Source: an uncultured Ectothiorhodospiraceae bacterium (GTDB taxonomy: Bacteria; Pseudomonadota; Gammaproteobacteria; S012-40). From it: 48,224 bases of DNA. Location: assembly GCA_945787715.1 (NCBI GenBank), contig CALZJE010000030.1:1-48224 (forward strand), in the 5' to 3' direction. Shown piece by piece: positions 7,781 through 16,686 of this stretch. The notes below the pieces were generated by a model, which was given only the letters and a program-made list of their open reading frames with translations, was not told where the DNA came from and ran no database searches. Position 1 is the first letter of the stretch. Every line of letters begins with the position of its first letter. The position numbers and the translations under genes were made by a program.

Positions 7781-9244
7781 TTAAACCCGATAGTTCGGCG
7801 CTTCTTTCGTTATCGAAACATCGTGTACATGGCTTTCACTCATGCCTGCAGAAGTTACACGTACAAATTTAGGTTTGGTGCGCATTTCATCAATATCTTT
7901 GGAACCCGTGTACCCCATACTTGCACGTACACCACCAAGCATTTGATGAATGATATTCAGCATACTACCTTTGTAAGGCACACGACCTTCTATACCTTCA
8001 GGCACAAGTTTTTCAACATCAGAAGCATCTTGAAAGTAGCGATCACTTGATCCTTGCGATTGCGCCATAGCACCTAACGATCCCATGCCACGATACGATT
8101 TATAAGAACGACCTTTATACAACTCCACTTCACCCGGCGCTTCTTCCGTACCCGCAAACATACTACCGACCATTACCGAATAAGCACCAGCGACAATTGC
8201 CTTAGCCATATCTCCAGAAAAACGAATCCCACCGTCTGCAATTAGCGGTACGCCAGTATCTTTTAATGCTTCTGCAACATTGGCTACCGCGCTAATTTGA
8301 GGAACACCAACACCACTTATAATACGTGTTGTACAAATTGAACCAGGGCCTATTCCAACTTTCACACCGTCTGCACCTGCATCAACTAATGCAAGCGCTG
8401 CTTCTGCCGTTGCGATATTGCCACCGATCACCTGTAAATCCGGATAATTCTCTTTCATCCACTTAACACGATCAAGCACACCTTTTGAGTGGCCATGGGC
8501 AGTATCAACAATAATGACATCGACGCCCGCAGCAACAAGTGCCGCAACTCGATCTGAGGTATCAGCGCCTGTACCAACTGCAGCGCCGACTCTCAAGCGA
8601 CCAAACTCATCTTTACATGCGTTAGGGAAGTCTGTCGATTTTTGAATATCTTTAACTGTTATTAAACCACGTAGCTGAAAGTCATCATTGACCACGAGTA
8701 CTTTTTCTATCCGGTTTTTATGCAACAAATTTAATACTTCGTCACGGCTAGCACCTTCTTTTACCGTAACCAATCGGTCTTTAGCGGTCATAATAGAAGA
8801 TACCGGATTATTAAAATGTGTTTCGAAACGTAAGTCCCGGCTAGTCACAATACCAACCAGTTTATCCCCGTCTACGACAGGAACACCTGATATATTATTT
8901 GACTGGGTAATATCCATTACTTCACGAATGGTTGTATCGGGCACAACAGTGATCGGTTCCTTGATAACTCCACTTTCAAACTTCTTCACACTACGAACAT
9001 TGGCTGCCTGTTTTTCGATCGTCATGTTCTTGTGAACAATGCCAATGCCCCCTTCTTGAGCCAGAGCTATTGCTAAACGAGATTCGGTTACTGTGTCCAT
9101 TGCCGCAGAAAGTAGAGGGATGTTTAATTCAATTTCACGTGTTAGGCGTGTTTTTAGGCTAACCTCTTTCGGTAAAACCGTAGAATGGGCGGGTAATAAG
9201 AGAACATCATCAAATGTCAGTGCTTCGTGATCTATTCGCAACAT
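7781..9244 (-). CDS. guaB: GuaB, IMP dehydrogenase
   Basis: The 487-residue enzyme oxidises IMP to XMP with NAD. The TIM barrel is split by a pair of CBS domains (about residues 93-205). The catalytic cysteine is C304 in GPGSICTT, the flap carries RGMGSLGAM, and the GG(I)RFSGD phosphate loop is intact. The start is the ATG at 9244, giving [16 protein letters not shown]. An in-frame TTG 12 bases earlier has no ribosome binding site. It is cotranscribed with guaA through a hairpin-containing spacer. Confidence 0.97.
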   Translation of the reverse strand: MLRIDHEALTFDDVLLLPAHSTVLPKEVSLKTRLTREIELNIPLLSAAMDTVTESRLAIALAQEGGIGIVHKNMTIEKQAANVRSVKKFESGVIKEPITVVPDTTIREVMDITQSNNISGVPVVDGDKLVGIVTSRDLRFETHFNNPVSSIMTAKDRLVTVKEGASRDEVLNLLHKNRIEKVLVVNDDFQLRGLITVKDIQKSTDFPNACKDEFGRLRVGAAVGTGADTSDRVAALVAAGVDVIIVDTAHGHSKGVLDRVKWMKENYPDLQVIGGNIATAEAALALVDAGADGVKVGIGPGSICTTRIISGVGVPQISAVANVAEALKDTGVPLIADGGIRFSGDMAKAIVAGAYSVMVGSMFAGTEEAPGEVELYKGRSYKSYRGMGSLGAMAQSQGSSDRYFQDASDVEKLVPEGIEGRVPYKGSMLNIIHQMLGGVRASMGYTGSKDIDEMRTKPKFVRVTSAGMSESHVHDVSITKEAPNYRV

Positions 9245-9256
9245 GGAGTAATCCAA

Positions 9257-9661
9257 CAGTAGAAATTAAACCGAACATTATAACGGATTAGCTCTAAAGT
9301 GGTAAAGATTTCAAAAGCATAATGATGCAAATAACGACTTTTTAATGGATTTAGCATCATCCATCAGGTAAATTCTGAGATTAGTCATCATTGTAACTCG
9401 ATATACATCCGCAAACTGATAAAGTATGATTCTCCACAGAACATAAATCACCTAAGTCCGACGGACTCCTAGGAGGCTGTCCGAGAATAGGAATCGTCAC
9501 GAGGGAAAGCGATTTTGAATCAGATTTTTTGATCGTTTGAGACTGATAGCCGTAGCTTAGTCGAAAAGGATCGGAAAATATGATCAAAGTGACTTTTCCG
9601 CAGCAGGTTCTCTATTCTCGGACAGCCTTCTAGGCCTCTGCATTTATTCAAGGATTAACTG
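9257..9661. other. Intergenic region holding the guaB promoter and a MITE-like element
   Basis: The left third should contain the guaB promoter. The right part holds the inverted-repeat element at 9469-9633 and then the ribosome binding site of the lipoprotein gene. No gene is supported here; minus-strand reading across the element is incidental. Confidence 0.5.
9469..9633. mobile_element. MITE-like element with terminal inverted repeats and CTAG flanks
   Basis: Imperfect 18-bp terminal repeats (17 of 18 match; GAGGCTGTCCGAGAATAG at the left, its complement with one change at the right) bound a 157-bp core at 9473-9629. A CTAG flanks each side, as expected for a 4-bp target duplication of the YTAR type made by IS5-family transposases. 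The interior has no open reading frame of note. It is most simply a non-autonomous element moved in trans. The alternative is a large bidirectional hairpin terminator between guaB and the lipoprotein gene, although both genes read away from it. Confidence 0.6.
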
Positions 9662-9970
9662 ATGCAACAATTTGCTATTTTAATAATCAGCTTACTACTA
9701 TTTGCATGTGCAAGTACGCCAGGTAAGGTTTCAGACAATGCTGAATTCAGGAGTCTCGTTGAAGATGCAGAAGAAGCCATTGACAAAGCCGCAGAAGTCG
9801 GAGGTGAATGGCGAGATTCTCGACTCATATTACAGAACGCCAAGAATGAAGCGCAAAAAGGCAATTTAGACAAGGCCATGCAATTAGCCGAACAAGCTAA
9901 AATTCAAGGTGAAATGGGTTTCAAGCAGGCCAAAGAACAAGAAAAAATCGCAGCACCTTGGTTATTCTAA
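9662..9970 (+). CDS. Small SoxK-like / DUF4398-like lipoprotein
   Basis: The 102-residue protein has a signal peptide ending in the lipobox LLFAC (lipidated C16), so it is anchored to a membrane facing the periplasm. The mature part is one or two amphipathic helices rich in Ala, Glu and Lys (EDAEEAIDKAAEVGGEWRDS, then GNLDKAMQLAEQA). This resembles small SoxXA-binding proteins and DUF4398 lipoproteins, which bind partner proteins. No sox genes lie in the window, so a thiosulfate-oxidation role is only a possibility. An AAGGA lies 7-8 bases upstream of the start. The next gene, xseA, begins 39 bases after its stop. Confidence 0.75.
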   Translation: MQQFAILIISLLLFACASTPGKVSDNAEFRSLVEDAEEAIDKAAEVGGEWRDSRLILQNAKNEAQKGNLDKAMQLAEQAKIQGEMGFKQAKEQEKIAAPWLF

Positions 9971-10009
9971 CTCCCATACAATCGTATTCCCCCAAAATAC
10001 AGAAATCCT

Positions 10010-11386
10010 ATGATCGGTACATTACCTCGTAAAAACACGACAAAATCCAAAGACCAAGAACGTTTTATTTATACTGTCTCTGAACTCAACCAAGACGTTC
10101 GCACATTACTTGAAAGCGGATTTCCACTTTTATGGCTGGAAGGGGAAATATCTAACCTTGCTTGCCCATCTTCAGGTCACTGGTACTTCACATTAAAAGA
10201 TAGCAAGGCACAAGTCCGTAGTGCCATGTTTAAAAATAAAAATCAAAATACTGGATTCACCCCCAAACAGGGAGATCTTGTATTGGTTAAAGCGCGCATT
10301 AGTCTCTATGAAGCGAGAGGAGAATATCAGCTCATTATTGAAGAGATGGAAGAAGCCGGTTATGGTGCTTTGCAACGCGCATTTGAAGTACTGAAAAAAA
10401 AACTTGAAGTAGAAGGCTTATTCAATATCGCCGTCAAAAAAACACTGCCCCAATACCCCAAAACAATTGGTGTTATCTCCTCACCTACTGGCGCAGCAAT
10501 TCACGATGTGCTCAGCGTTTTGCAGCGCAGGTATCCAATTGCTAACGTTTTACTCTATCCTGTGCAAGTTCAGGGGGAAGGTTCTGTACAACAAATAACC
10601 GACGCAATCCATCAGGCATCTCAAGATGGTGAATGCGATGTTATATTACTCTGTCGTGGTGGAGGATCTTTGGAGGATTTATGGTCATTTAATGATGAAA
10701 CCGTTGCACGCACTATATTTCATTGCGAGGTGCCTATCGTCAGCGGTGTTGGGCACGAAATCGACTTCACTATTGCTGACTTTGTTGCTGACCAGCGCGC
10801 CCCCACCCCTTCTGCTGGCGCTGAACTCGTCACCCCTAACAAAGACGATCTCATTGCAACGCTTGACGCAACTACAAAAAAGCTAAGTAAAGCAATCAAA
10901 GAGAAATTGTTTCGTCAAAGTGACAGCCTTAAATATTTCTGTAAACAATTAAAACATCCATCACAACAACTCATCGAATTCTCACAAAAAGTAGATGAGT
11001 GTGAATTACGACTCCACCAAGCTTTCAAACACAATTTACAATATAAGTTGCTGGCCTTTCAGCAATTGCAAATTCGTTTAAACAGTGAAAATCCACAGCA
11101 TCTTTTGGAAAATTGTACGCAACGCATTAATTTTCTACATCAAACACTGCTTACAAGAATACAGACTGTGTTACACACTAAACGTAATCAGCTCGCAATG
11201 GCTGGAAGGACCCTGCACACCGTTAGTCCACTCGCAACACTTAGCCGTGGTTATGCTATTGTGCAGCAGCGGAATACAAACTGCATTGTACGTTCATACA
11301 CAGAAGTCAAACTCGAAGATGAATTAAAGGTAAAACTAAACGATGGGCAACTTATTTGTAAAGTTAAAAAAATTAATCCTGCTTAA
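10010..11386 (+). CDS. xseA: XseA, exodeoxyribonuclease VII large subunit
   Basis: The 458-residue nuclease subunit degrades single-stranded DNA from both ends with XseB. The N-terminal OB fold starts FIYTVSELNQDVRTLLE and carries LWLEGEISN and SGHWYFTLKD. The catalytic domain contains TIGVISSPTGAAIHDVL, RGGGSLEDLW, PIVSGVGHEIDFTIADFVAD and RAPTPSAGAE. A long coiled coil follows and the protein ends with SPLATLSRGYAIV. All motifs are intact and length is normal. The 3' end overlaps the peptidase gene by 44 bases. xseB is not in the window. Confidence 0.96.
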   Translation: MIGTLPRKNTTKSKDQERFIYTVSELNQDVRTLLESGFPLLWLEGEISNLACPSSGHWYFTLKDSKAQVRSAMFKNKNQNTGFTPKQGDLVLVKARISLYEARGEYQLIIEEMEEAGYGALQRAFEVLKKKLEVEGLFNIAVKKTLPQYPKTIGVISSPTGAAIHDVLSVLQRRYPIANVLLYPVQVQGEGSVQQITDAIHQASQDGECDVILLCRGGGSLEDLWSFNDETVARTIFHCEVPIVSGVGHEIDFTIADFVADQRAPTPSAGAELVTPNKDDLIATLDATTKKLSKAIKEKLFRQSDSLKYFCKQLKHPSQQLIEFSQKVDECELRLHQAFKHNLQYKLLAFQQLQIRLNSENPQHLLENCTQRINFLHQTLLTRIQTVLHTKRNQLAMAGRTLHTVSPLATLSRGYAIVQQRNTNCIVRSYTEVKLEDELKVKLNDGQLICKVKKINPA

Positions 11387-12185
11387 TCTAACTGCATACT
11401 GCATCGTCTCTTCCTCATTTCTATTTGCTAAAAATCTTCCCGATGAGTCTGCCGTACCAGGAGGCGTTGTAATAATTCCATTAGGTGATGTGAATTTAAA
11501 TAAACCAAAGGCAACATTTAATAAAAACCAGGTTATGGTGACTGACCATAAAAAACAGTGGGTCGCTGTTGTGGGAATCCCTTTATCTTCCAAGCCAGGC
11601 GAACATTATTTAGTGACTGCCAACAAAAAACATCGCTTCACTATTAAAGATAAGGCTTATGAAACTCAGCGCTTAACCATCAAAAACAAACGTAAAGTTA
11701 ATCCAAATAAAACGGATATGGAACGCATTAACAAAGAACGACCAATTATTCGTCAAGCACTAAGGCATTGGAATGAGACTAACGATATATTCCTCGAATT
11801 CATCGCACCGGTCGAAGGTCGAAAAAGCAGCTCGTTTGGTTTGAGGCGCATTTTTAATGATCAACCTAGGCGACCTCACAGTGGGATGGATATTGCAGCA
11901 CCAGCAGGAGCCAAGGTGATTGCGCCAGCAAAAGGGAAAGTGATCGAAACCGGTGATTTTTTCTTTAATGGTAAAAGTGTCTTTATAGATCACGGGCAAG
12001 GACTAATCACGATGTACTGTCATCTCGATAGTATTAGTGTAGAGCCAGGACAAACAATGAATACGGGCGACAAAGTCGGAGAAGTAGGAATGACAGGTCG
12101 GGTAACTGGCCCTCATCTTCATTGGACTGTTAGCTTAAACAATGCACGAGTTGATCCTCAACTATTCCTAACAGGATCTGACTAA
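11343..12185 (+). CDS. M23 (LytM) family metallo-endopeptidase
   Basis: The 280-residue envelope protein has an N-terminal hydrophobic segment (about residues 11-29, signal peptide or anchor). A beta-rich domain resembling the N-terminal region of Csd3/ShyA-like peptidases follows, and then a LytM domain. Zinc-site residues are H179 and D183 (HSGMD), and H258/H260 (PHLHW), with H227 (MYCHL) as the expected catalytic base. All are present, so it should be an active peptidoglycan cross-link endopeptidase rather than an EnvC-type activator. The start lies inside xseA (44-base overlap), implying coupled translation. Confidence 0.92.
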   Translation: MGNLFVKLKKLILLNLTAYCIVSSSFLFAKNLPDESAVPGGVVIIPLGDVNLNKPKATFNKNQVMVTDHKKQWVAVVGIPLSSKPGEHYLVTANKKHRFTIKDKAYETQRLTIKNKRKVNPNKTDMERINKERPIIRQALRHWNETNDIFLEFIAPVEGRKSSSFGLRRIFNDQPRRPHSGMDIAAPAGAKVIAPAKGKVIETGDFFFNGKSVFIDHGQGLITMYCHLDSISVEPGQTMNTGDKVGEVGMTGRVTGPHLHWTVSLNNARVDPQLFLTGSD

Positions 12186-12208
12186 CAAAAAATTAACGAG
12201 AAAGTACT

Positions 12209-12544
12209 ATGATCAACAAAGTATCGCAATACTATCAATCTTTTCTAAATCGAATTGTTACTGATCAAGACAATCACCTTAACAAGGGCTTTCTCAAATA
12301 TACCGTCAATGACAATATTATTACCGGTTATGGAACACTCGTTTATCACATGAGCAACAAAAGTTTTTATGGAATAATTGATGAAAATAACAACAAATTC
12401 TTACCCGTCAACGCAACAAAATATCGTTACCTCTTAAAAAACAGAAATCGAGTGCAATTTTGTTTACAAATTTATCCTGAAGTCAGTAACATATACCGCT
12501 GGGGCGAAACCTCGCGATTGATTGCGATTCAATTACTTCGGTAA
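12209..12544 (+). CDS. Small protein of unknown function
   Basis: I do not recognise this 111-residue protein. It has no signal peptide or membrane segment and looks like a single soluble alpha/beta or beta-rich domain with many aromatic residues and a basic stretch (RYLLKNRNRVQF). It starts 23 bases after the peptidase stop, preceded by GAGAAAG, and so may be the last gene of the lipoprotein-xseA-peptidase unit. Codon use looks like its neighbours. Confidence 0.65.
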   Translation: MINKVSQYYQSFLNRIVTDQDNHLNKGFLKYTVNDNIITGYGTLVYHMSNKSFYGIIDENNNKFLPVNATKYRYLLKNRNRVQFCLQIYPEVSNIYRWGETSRLIAIQLLR

Positions 12545-12761
12545 TTTATGCCCTCAAAAGCAGCTGAAGACTTTAATAATAGCCAAAAACACCCACCTCA
12601 AACTATTTACACATTGATACCATACATTTCTCACGGTTTTCAAAACACTTTCATTCTAATATGACATCAACATATACGCTAATTACACTAAAACCGTTAA
12701 GTCATATAATCATCGTGTCGATAGCCTGTAAAGAAACGGATAACCTACTAATCTTTAATAT

Positions 12762-14477
12762 ATGACTTCAATCGATCCTATCAACACTTTTTCGCCACAT
12801 ACTGCATTGGTTGTAGATGATGAACTCGCCAATAGAAAAGTTCTTTCAAAATTTTTAAGTAAACTTGGCTTTAAAGTACTCGAAGCTGAAAACGGCGCTA
12901 AAGCTATCGAAGTATTCCAAAATGAAGAGATAGATATCATTTTAATGGATGTTATGATGCCGGAAGTAGACGGTATCGAGGCAACCATAAAAATCAAATC
13001 CCTGTGTGTTGATGATCTTGTTCCTATTATTTTTCTTACCGCATTAACCAGTGATGAAGAGATGGCGAAGTGCATTGATGCGGGTGGGGATGACTTTATA
13101 TCAAAACCCTTCAAGCTCAATGTACTAAAAGCCAAAATTCATTCTCTCGACAGAATTAGAAGTTTTTATCTTCAAGCAAAAGAAGCCAATCGTAAACTTG
13201 AGCTCGGCGATAAAATTGCAAAAAGTGTTTTCAATGAAGCAATTTTCAAGAAGAATATTGATATTGATGATGTTCAACATTGGGTACATGCAAAAGACAG
13301 TTTTAACAATCAGATTTTCTTAATATCACGTACCCCATCAAATGGGATAAACCTATTACTTGGCCATATTAATGCGCAAGGCTTGGCATCTGCCGTTGGC
13401 GCATTGCCATCATCAGAAGTTTTTAGAGCAATGTCTCACAAAGGGTTTGCACCTAATGAAATACTGAGTGCAATTAATTCGAAATTAAACACCTTATTGC
13501 CAGATGACATGAATCTTTCTGCAGTTTTTATTCATATCGATTCCGAATTGCAACAGGCATTTATCTTCAACTGTAATTTACCCGATGTGTTAATACTTGA
13601 CTCAGAGAATCACAAAATTGTTAATAAAATTTCTTCACTGAATTACGCTTTAGGTAGCAAAAAAAAATTCACCTTCGATGATAAACTCGCTCAAACAAGT
13701 ATCAATGTATCAAATGTAATAGTATTCAATAGCATTTCGATCTCGCAGCAATCTCGGTTGTTAGACTACGATGATATATGTTTAAAAGGTAGTAAGTCAG
13801 GCAGTATTCTTAGCCATTTAAAAGATTCATATGCAACACAACTTGACTCTGAAACTAATTTTGACAATTTCACCGTAGTAGAATTACCAATTATTAAAAG
13901 CCTTATCCCCGAGAGTGATGAATTAAAACAGGGAATCAATGCAAAAGCGTCTAATCCACTAAATTATCAAAAACCAACTTTCGACAATCAGGTTAATTTT
14001 GTGCTTTCGATTCGCGGTAGAAAGTTGGAGTCAGTCGATCCTGTTCCTCAATTACTCAACTATTTACAATCCGTTGCAGACATTTCTGCTCATCAAGAAG
14101 CACTCTTTACTATACTAACTGAATTATATGTAAACGCACTCGATCATGGGGTGTTAGGTCTTGAGTCATCCCTCAAGAAATCAGCTGATGGTTTTATGAA
14201 ATACTTTGAATTAAAAAAAGAACGGTTAGAAACACTAAACGATGGTTTTGTTAATATAAATTTAACACTAGAAACAAACAACATAACTAACCAACTCGTT
14301 ATTACGGTATCTGACTCAGGTAATGGTTTTGATATCAGCAAAATGAACTTAGAGATAAGCGACGAATTACTATTTAGTGGTAGGGGAATGGCGTTGATCA
14401 ATGGTCTTTGTGATTCCATCGATGTCACTCCACCTGGGAATGAAGTTATTGCTACCTATCGGTGGTGTGCTGAGTAG
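12762..14477 (+). CDS. Response regulator with degenerate PP2C-like domain and C-terminal HATPase domain
   Basis: The 571-residue protein has three parts. Residues 13-125 are a REC domain with D19/D20, phospho-acceptor D63, T93 and K115 all present. A helical linker leads to a region (about 165-385) with the outline of a SpoIIE/RsbU PP2C phosphatase. Residues 425-570 are a GHKL ATPase of the RsbW anti-sigma kinase kind (N458 in ELYVNALDHG, D518 and G520 in DSGNGF, GRGMAL). The PP2C metal-binding positions appear lost: the usual DVxGHG reads GHINAQG with H202 at the Asp, the TDG motif reads NSI near 323-325, and DD near the end reads DN (368-369). It therefore looks like a REC-controlled partner-switching protein whose phosphatase is probably dead. 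No antagonist STAS gene is adjacent. Confidence 0.85.
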   Translation: MTSIDPINTFSPHTALVVDDELANRKVLSKFLSKLGFKVLEAENGAKAIEVFQNEEIDIILMDVMMPEVDGIEATIKIKSLCVDDLVPIIFLTALTSDEEMAKCIDAGGDDFISKPFKLNVLKAKIHSLDRIRSFYLQAKEANRKLELGDKIAKSVFNEAIFKKNIDIDDVQHWVHAKDSFNNQIFLISRTPSNGINLLLGHINAQGLASAVGALPSSEVFRAMSHKGFAPNEILSAINSKLNTLLPDDMNLSAVFIHIDSELQQAFIFNCNLPDVLILDSENHKIVNKISSLNYALGSKKKFTFDDKLAQTSINVSNVIVFNSISISQQSRLLDYDDICLKGSKSGSILSHLKDSYATQLDSETNFDNFTVVELPIIKSLIPESDELKQGINAKASNPLNYQKPTFDNQVNFVLSIRGRKLESVDPVPQLLNYLQSVADISAHQEALFTILTELYVNALDHGVLGLESSLKKSADGFMKYFELKKERLETLNDGFVNINLTLETNNITNQLVITVSDSGNGFDISKMNLEISDELLFSGRGMALINGLCDSIDVTPPGNEVIATYRWCAE

Positions 14478-14492
14478 TGGTGTGCTGAGTAA
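14463..14492 (+). repeat. 15-bp tandem duplication across the stop codon
   Basis: TGGTGTGCTGAGTAG is followed at once by TGGTGTGCTGAGTAA. The first copy encodes the last codons and the TAG stop; the second supplies the same codons and a TAA outside the gene. This looks like a recent slippage duplication with little effect on the protein. Confidence 0.8.
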
Positions 14493-14522
14493 GTATTAAT
14501 TTTTTTCAAAATATTCTAATAT

Positions 14523-14564
14523 AAAAAAAGCGAAAAAGGTTTTAGTCACCCTTTCCGCTTTTTT
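14523..14564. terminator. Bidirectional terminator between convergent genes
   Basis: An A-run, a GCG...CGC stem with a 9-10 base loop, and a T-run lie between the ends of the REC/HATPase gene and the fur-like gene. Read on the minus strand the stem pairs fully (with two G-U pairs) and is followed by seven T. On the plus strand it has two mismatches and six T, so it should work better for the fur-like gene. Confidence 0.75.
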
Positions 14565-14583
14565 ATCACATAAGAAATATTTT

Positions 14584-15009
14584 CTACGCTGCAGAATTCA
14601 TTTGTTTAACACGAATTATTACATCAATGCCGGCAGTTACTGTTCCCTCCGGCAAATTGGGTAGCGCTCCCAATGAAAGACAATCAGTTTCAATATCGCG
14701 TAGCTCGCCTGTTTCCACATTAAAGAAGTGGTGGTGTTCAGTCACATTAGAATCATAGAATACCTTCGTCGGATCAACTATCAACTCTTTAACCAGCCCT
14801 TTTCGGGCAAACAAGCCCAACGTGTTATACACAGTTGCCTTAGAAACCTTTGCTTTGTCGAAATTAACATATTCGAGCACCTGCTCCGCAGAAAGATGCT
14901 GTTTTTTGCCTAATAATAATTGAGCAATTTCCACACGTTGAATAGTAGGAGAAATTCGATGCTCTCTTAATATCTGAATAGTTTGGGATTTCGATAGTAG
15001 TTCCTGCAT
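14584..15009 (-). CDS. Fur-family regulator of the Irr type
   Basis: The 141-residue protein has an N-terminal winged helix (RISPTIQRVEIAQLL, SKATVYNTLGLF) and the metal-site motif HHHFF at residues 92-96. It lacks both CxxC zinc motifs of Fur, Zur and PerR, with a single Cys at 110. The HHHFF motif, the YDSN just before it and the C-terminal PEGTVTAGIDVIIRVK segment are those of Irr-like proteins. These respond to haem or iron status in alphaproteobacteria. An Irr-like role here is inferred. Inverted repeats in its promoter (15047-15062 and 15085-15096) are candidate operators. Confidence 0.85.
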   Translation of the reverse strand: MQELLSKSQTIQILREHRISPTIQRVEIAQLLLGKKQHLSAEQVLEYVNFDKAKVSKATVYNTLGLFARKGLVKELIVDPTKVFYDSNVTEHHHFFNVETGELRDIETDCLSLGALPNLPEGTVTAGIDVIIRVKQMNSAA

Positions 15010-15046
15010 AGTGCTCTCGACTTTGTTTTACCAGTGCCCATCCAAC

Positions 15047-15062
15047 TTCTAAAAGCTTAGAA
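15047..15062. promoter_or_regulatory. Inverted repeat in the fur-like promoter
   Basis: TTCTAA-AAGC-TTAGAA, a perfect 6-base-arm repeat, lies 38 bases upstream of the fur-like start. The CAACTTCTAAA core recurs at 15108-15118. A second repeat TTCAA-TT-TTGAA is at 15085-15096. The TTAGAA/TTCTAA composition is reminiscent of iron-control elements bound by Irr, but the arm order differs from the published consensus, so autoregulation is a guess. Confidence 0.45.
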
Positions 15063-15218
15063 CGTCGGAAACATTGTTGTATCGTTCAATTTTGAATGCG
15101 TTTAATACAACTTCTAAACACTTCATCGGCAAAGGCATTACGAAACTTAAGTCATATCATTTAAAACACGTTATTTGACAGGCTTGAAAAACCCCTAGCC
15201 TATTGTATTTATTAATAA

Positions 15219-16322
15219 TTAATTGATTATCGATCTAAATGGTAAATCGTTGATAATGGGTTTATTTCCTAACATTAAATCCACTAACAATTCAGCGGAT
15301 GCCGGAGCCATGACGACACCATTTCTAAAATGCCCTGTATTGATAAATAAATTATTAAAATTGGGATGTTTCATTATAAAAGGGATGCCTTCTGGCGAGC
15401 TTGGCCTTAATCCAGCCCAATGTTTTTCAATAGGATACCTTTGTAATTCGGGTAATGTTTTGGCCACGAATGATTCAAGCATTTCCTTAGCTTCTATTGT
15501 TGTTTCTTTATTAAAGCCTACATCTTCCATAGTACTTCCGACCAATACTCGGCCATCTTGTCGCGGAATAATATAGTGTCCTTCCGACAAAATAATTGAA
15601 GATAAATAATTGGGTTCAGCTTTAAATAGTAGCATCTGACCACGTACCGGTTTTACTGGCAAACTTATGCCCAAATCATTTAGAAGATTTGCCGACCACG
15701 CACCAGCACTAATCACCAACTGCTCCGCAGATACCTTCCCTTTATTGGTATCAAGATAAAAAATTGAATTTTCATATACCAACCGATTAACTTGACATTG
15801 AGATTCGACCTTGACACCAAGTTGTTGAATCCGCTTTTCCAACGCTTGAGCAAAACGTGGATTTCGTACCTGAGCAATCTTTGGCAGATAGAGAAAATCG
15901 GCATTCCTCAACGACAAATTTTTAGCTGTAACTTCTCCGCCATCCATATAATCAATATGATGCTTATCTAGCCACTGATAACCGACTTCGTCGATGTCAA
16001 TTTTATTGATGAACATTCCACCCTCGCTATATTGAGAATCAATGCCTGTATGTTTATAAAGTTCCTGTACTAGGTGCGGATAAATCAATTGGCTTCTAAA
16101 TGCTAACTGATTAACGGGATCGGGATAGCGCCATGGATATAAAGGCGTTAAAATTCCGCCGCCTGCCCAGGAAGATTCACGCGCCAAATCGGATTGATCA
16201 AAGATTGTAACTTCTCGTCCTTGTTCAGCGAGTAAACAAGCGGTTAATAAACCTATAATTCCACCACCAACAACTGCAATATCTGTTTCTTTTTTAATCA
16301 CACACTCCTGAATAAAATTCAT
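15219..16322 (-). CDS. thiO: ThiO, glycine oxidase (FAD-dependent)
   Basis: The 367-residue DadA-type flavoprotein oxidises glycine to iminoglycine for the thiazole half of thiamine. The FAD-binding GGGIIG is near residue 19 and is followed by the SSWAGGGILTP loop typical of ThiO. PVRGQMLLF, a GSTMEDVG segment and the C-terminal TGHFRNGVVMAP site are present. The first seven residues precede an in-frame GTG that has AGGAG too close for use, so the ATG at 16322 is kept, although it lacks a strong ribosome binding site. No thiG or thiS is adjacent; thiL is 6 kb away. Confidence 0.92.
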   Translation of the reverse strand: MNFIQECVIKKETDIAVVGGGIIGLLTACLLAEQGREVTIFDQSDLARESSWAGGGILTPLYPWRYPDPVNQLAFRSQLIYPHLVQELYKHTGIDSQYSEGGMFINKIDIDEVGYQWLDKHHIDYMDGGEVTAKNLSLRNADFLYLPKIAQVRNPRFAQALEKRIQQLGVKVESQCQVNRLVYENSIFYLDTNKGKVSAEQLVISAGAWSANLLNDLGISLPVKPVRGQMLLFKAEPNYLSSIILSEGHYIIPRQDGRVLVGSTMEDVGFNKETTIEAKEMLESFVAKTLPELQRYPIEKHWAGLRPSSPEGIPFIMKHPNFNNLFINTGHFRNGVVMAPASAELLVDLMLGNKPIINDLPFRSIIN

Positions 16323-16686
16323 AATTTTAAGAAAAAACCTTATATCCGTCGTCGTACAACCTAAGTATAAGGATAATATCTTATCAATAATTCAAAGAAA
16401 AAATGCTTATCACTGTAATGAATGAAATATTAACTCTTATATCATTTGAATGCTTGGCAAAAGATCAACAAATCAAAGACGGCAAAGACAGTATCAACAC
16501 TCTGGAAGTAACTATTGCATCCCCAACGCATAGTCTTAATAGTGATATGCTAGCTAGATGCATCTAGTAGTCCTGGACTTCAATGGACTGAAATAAGATC
16601 TCAATAGCGAAAGCTTGAAAATTATCGAAGTGAGGTTTACCCTTCACTTGGATAGATGTTTTATAAGTAGCTAGTACTACCTCTCT
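16323..16686. other. Intergenic stretch between thiO and pilE
   Basis: No gene is supported. It should contain the thiO promoter at its left end. A perfect 14-bp palindrome, CTAGATGCATCTAG, sits at 16554-16567. No transposase-like or RNA-gene signature was seen. Confidence 0.4.

Noticed and set aside
9381-9587. A 68-codon minus-strand frame across the MITE-like element
   Set aside because: It is made largely of the inverted-repeat element and has no ribosome binding site or plausible protein character.
16554-16567. Perfect palindrome CTAGATGCATCTAG as a regulator site
   Set aside because: It is isolated more than 200 bases from either neighbouring gene start and could occur by chance.
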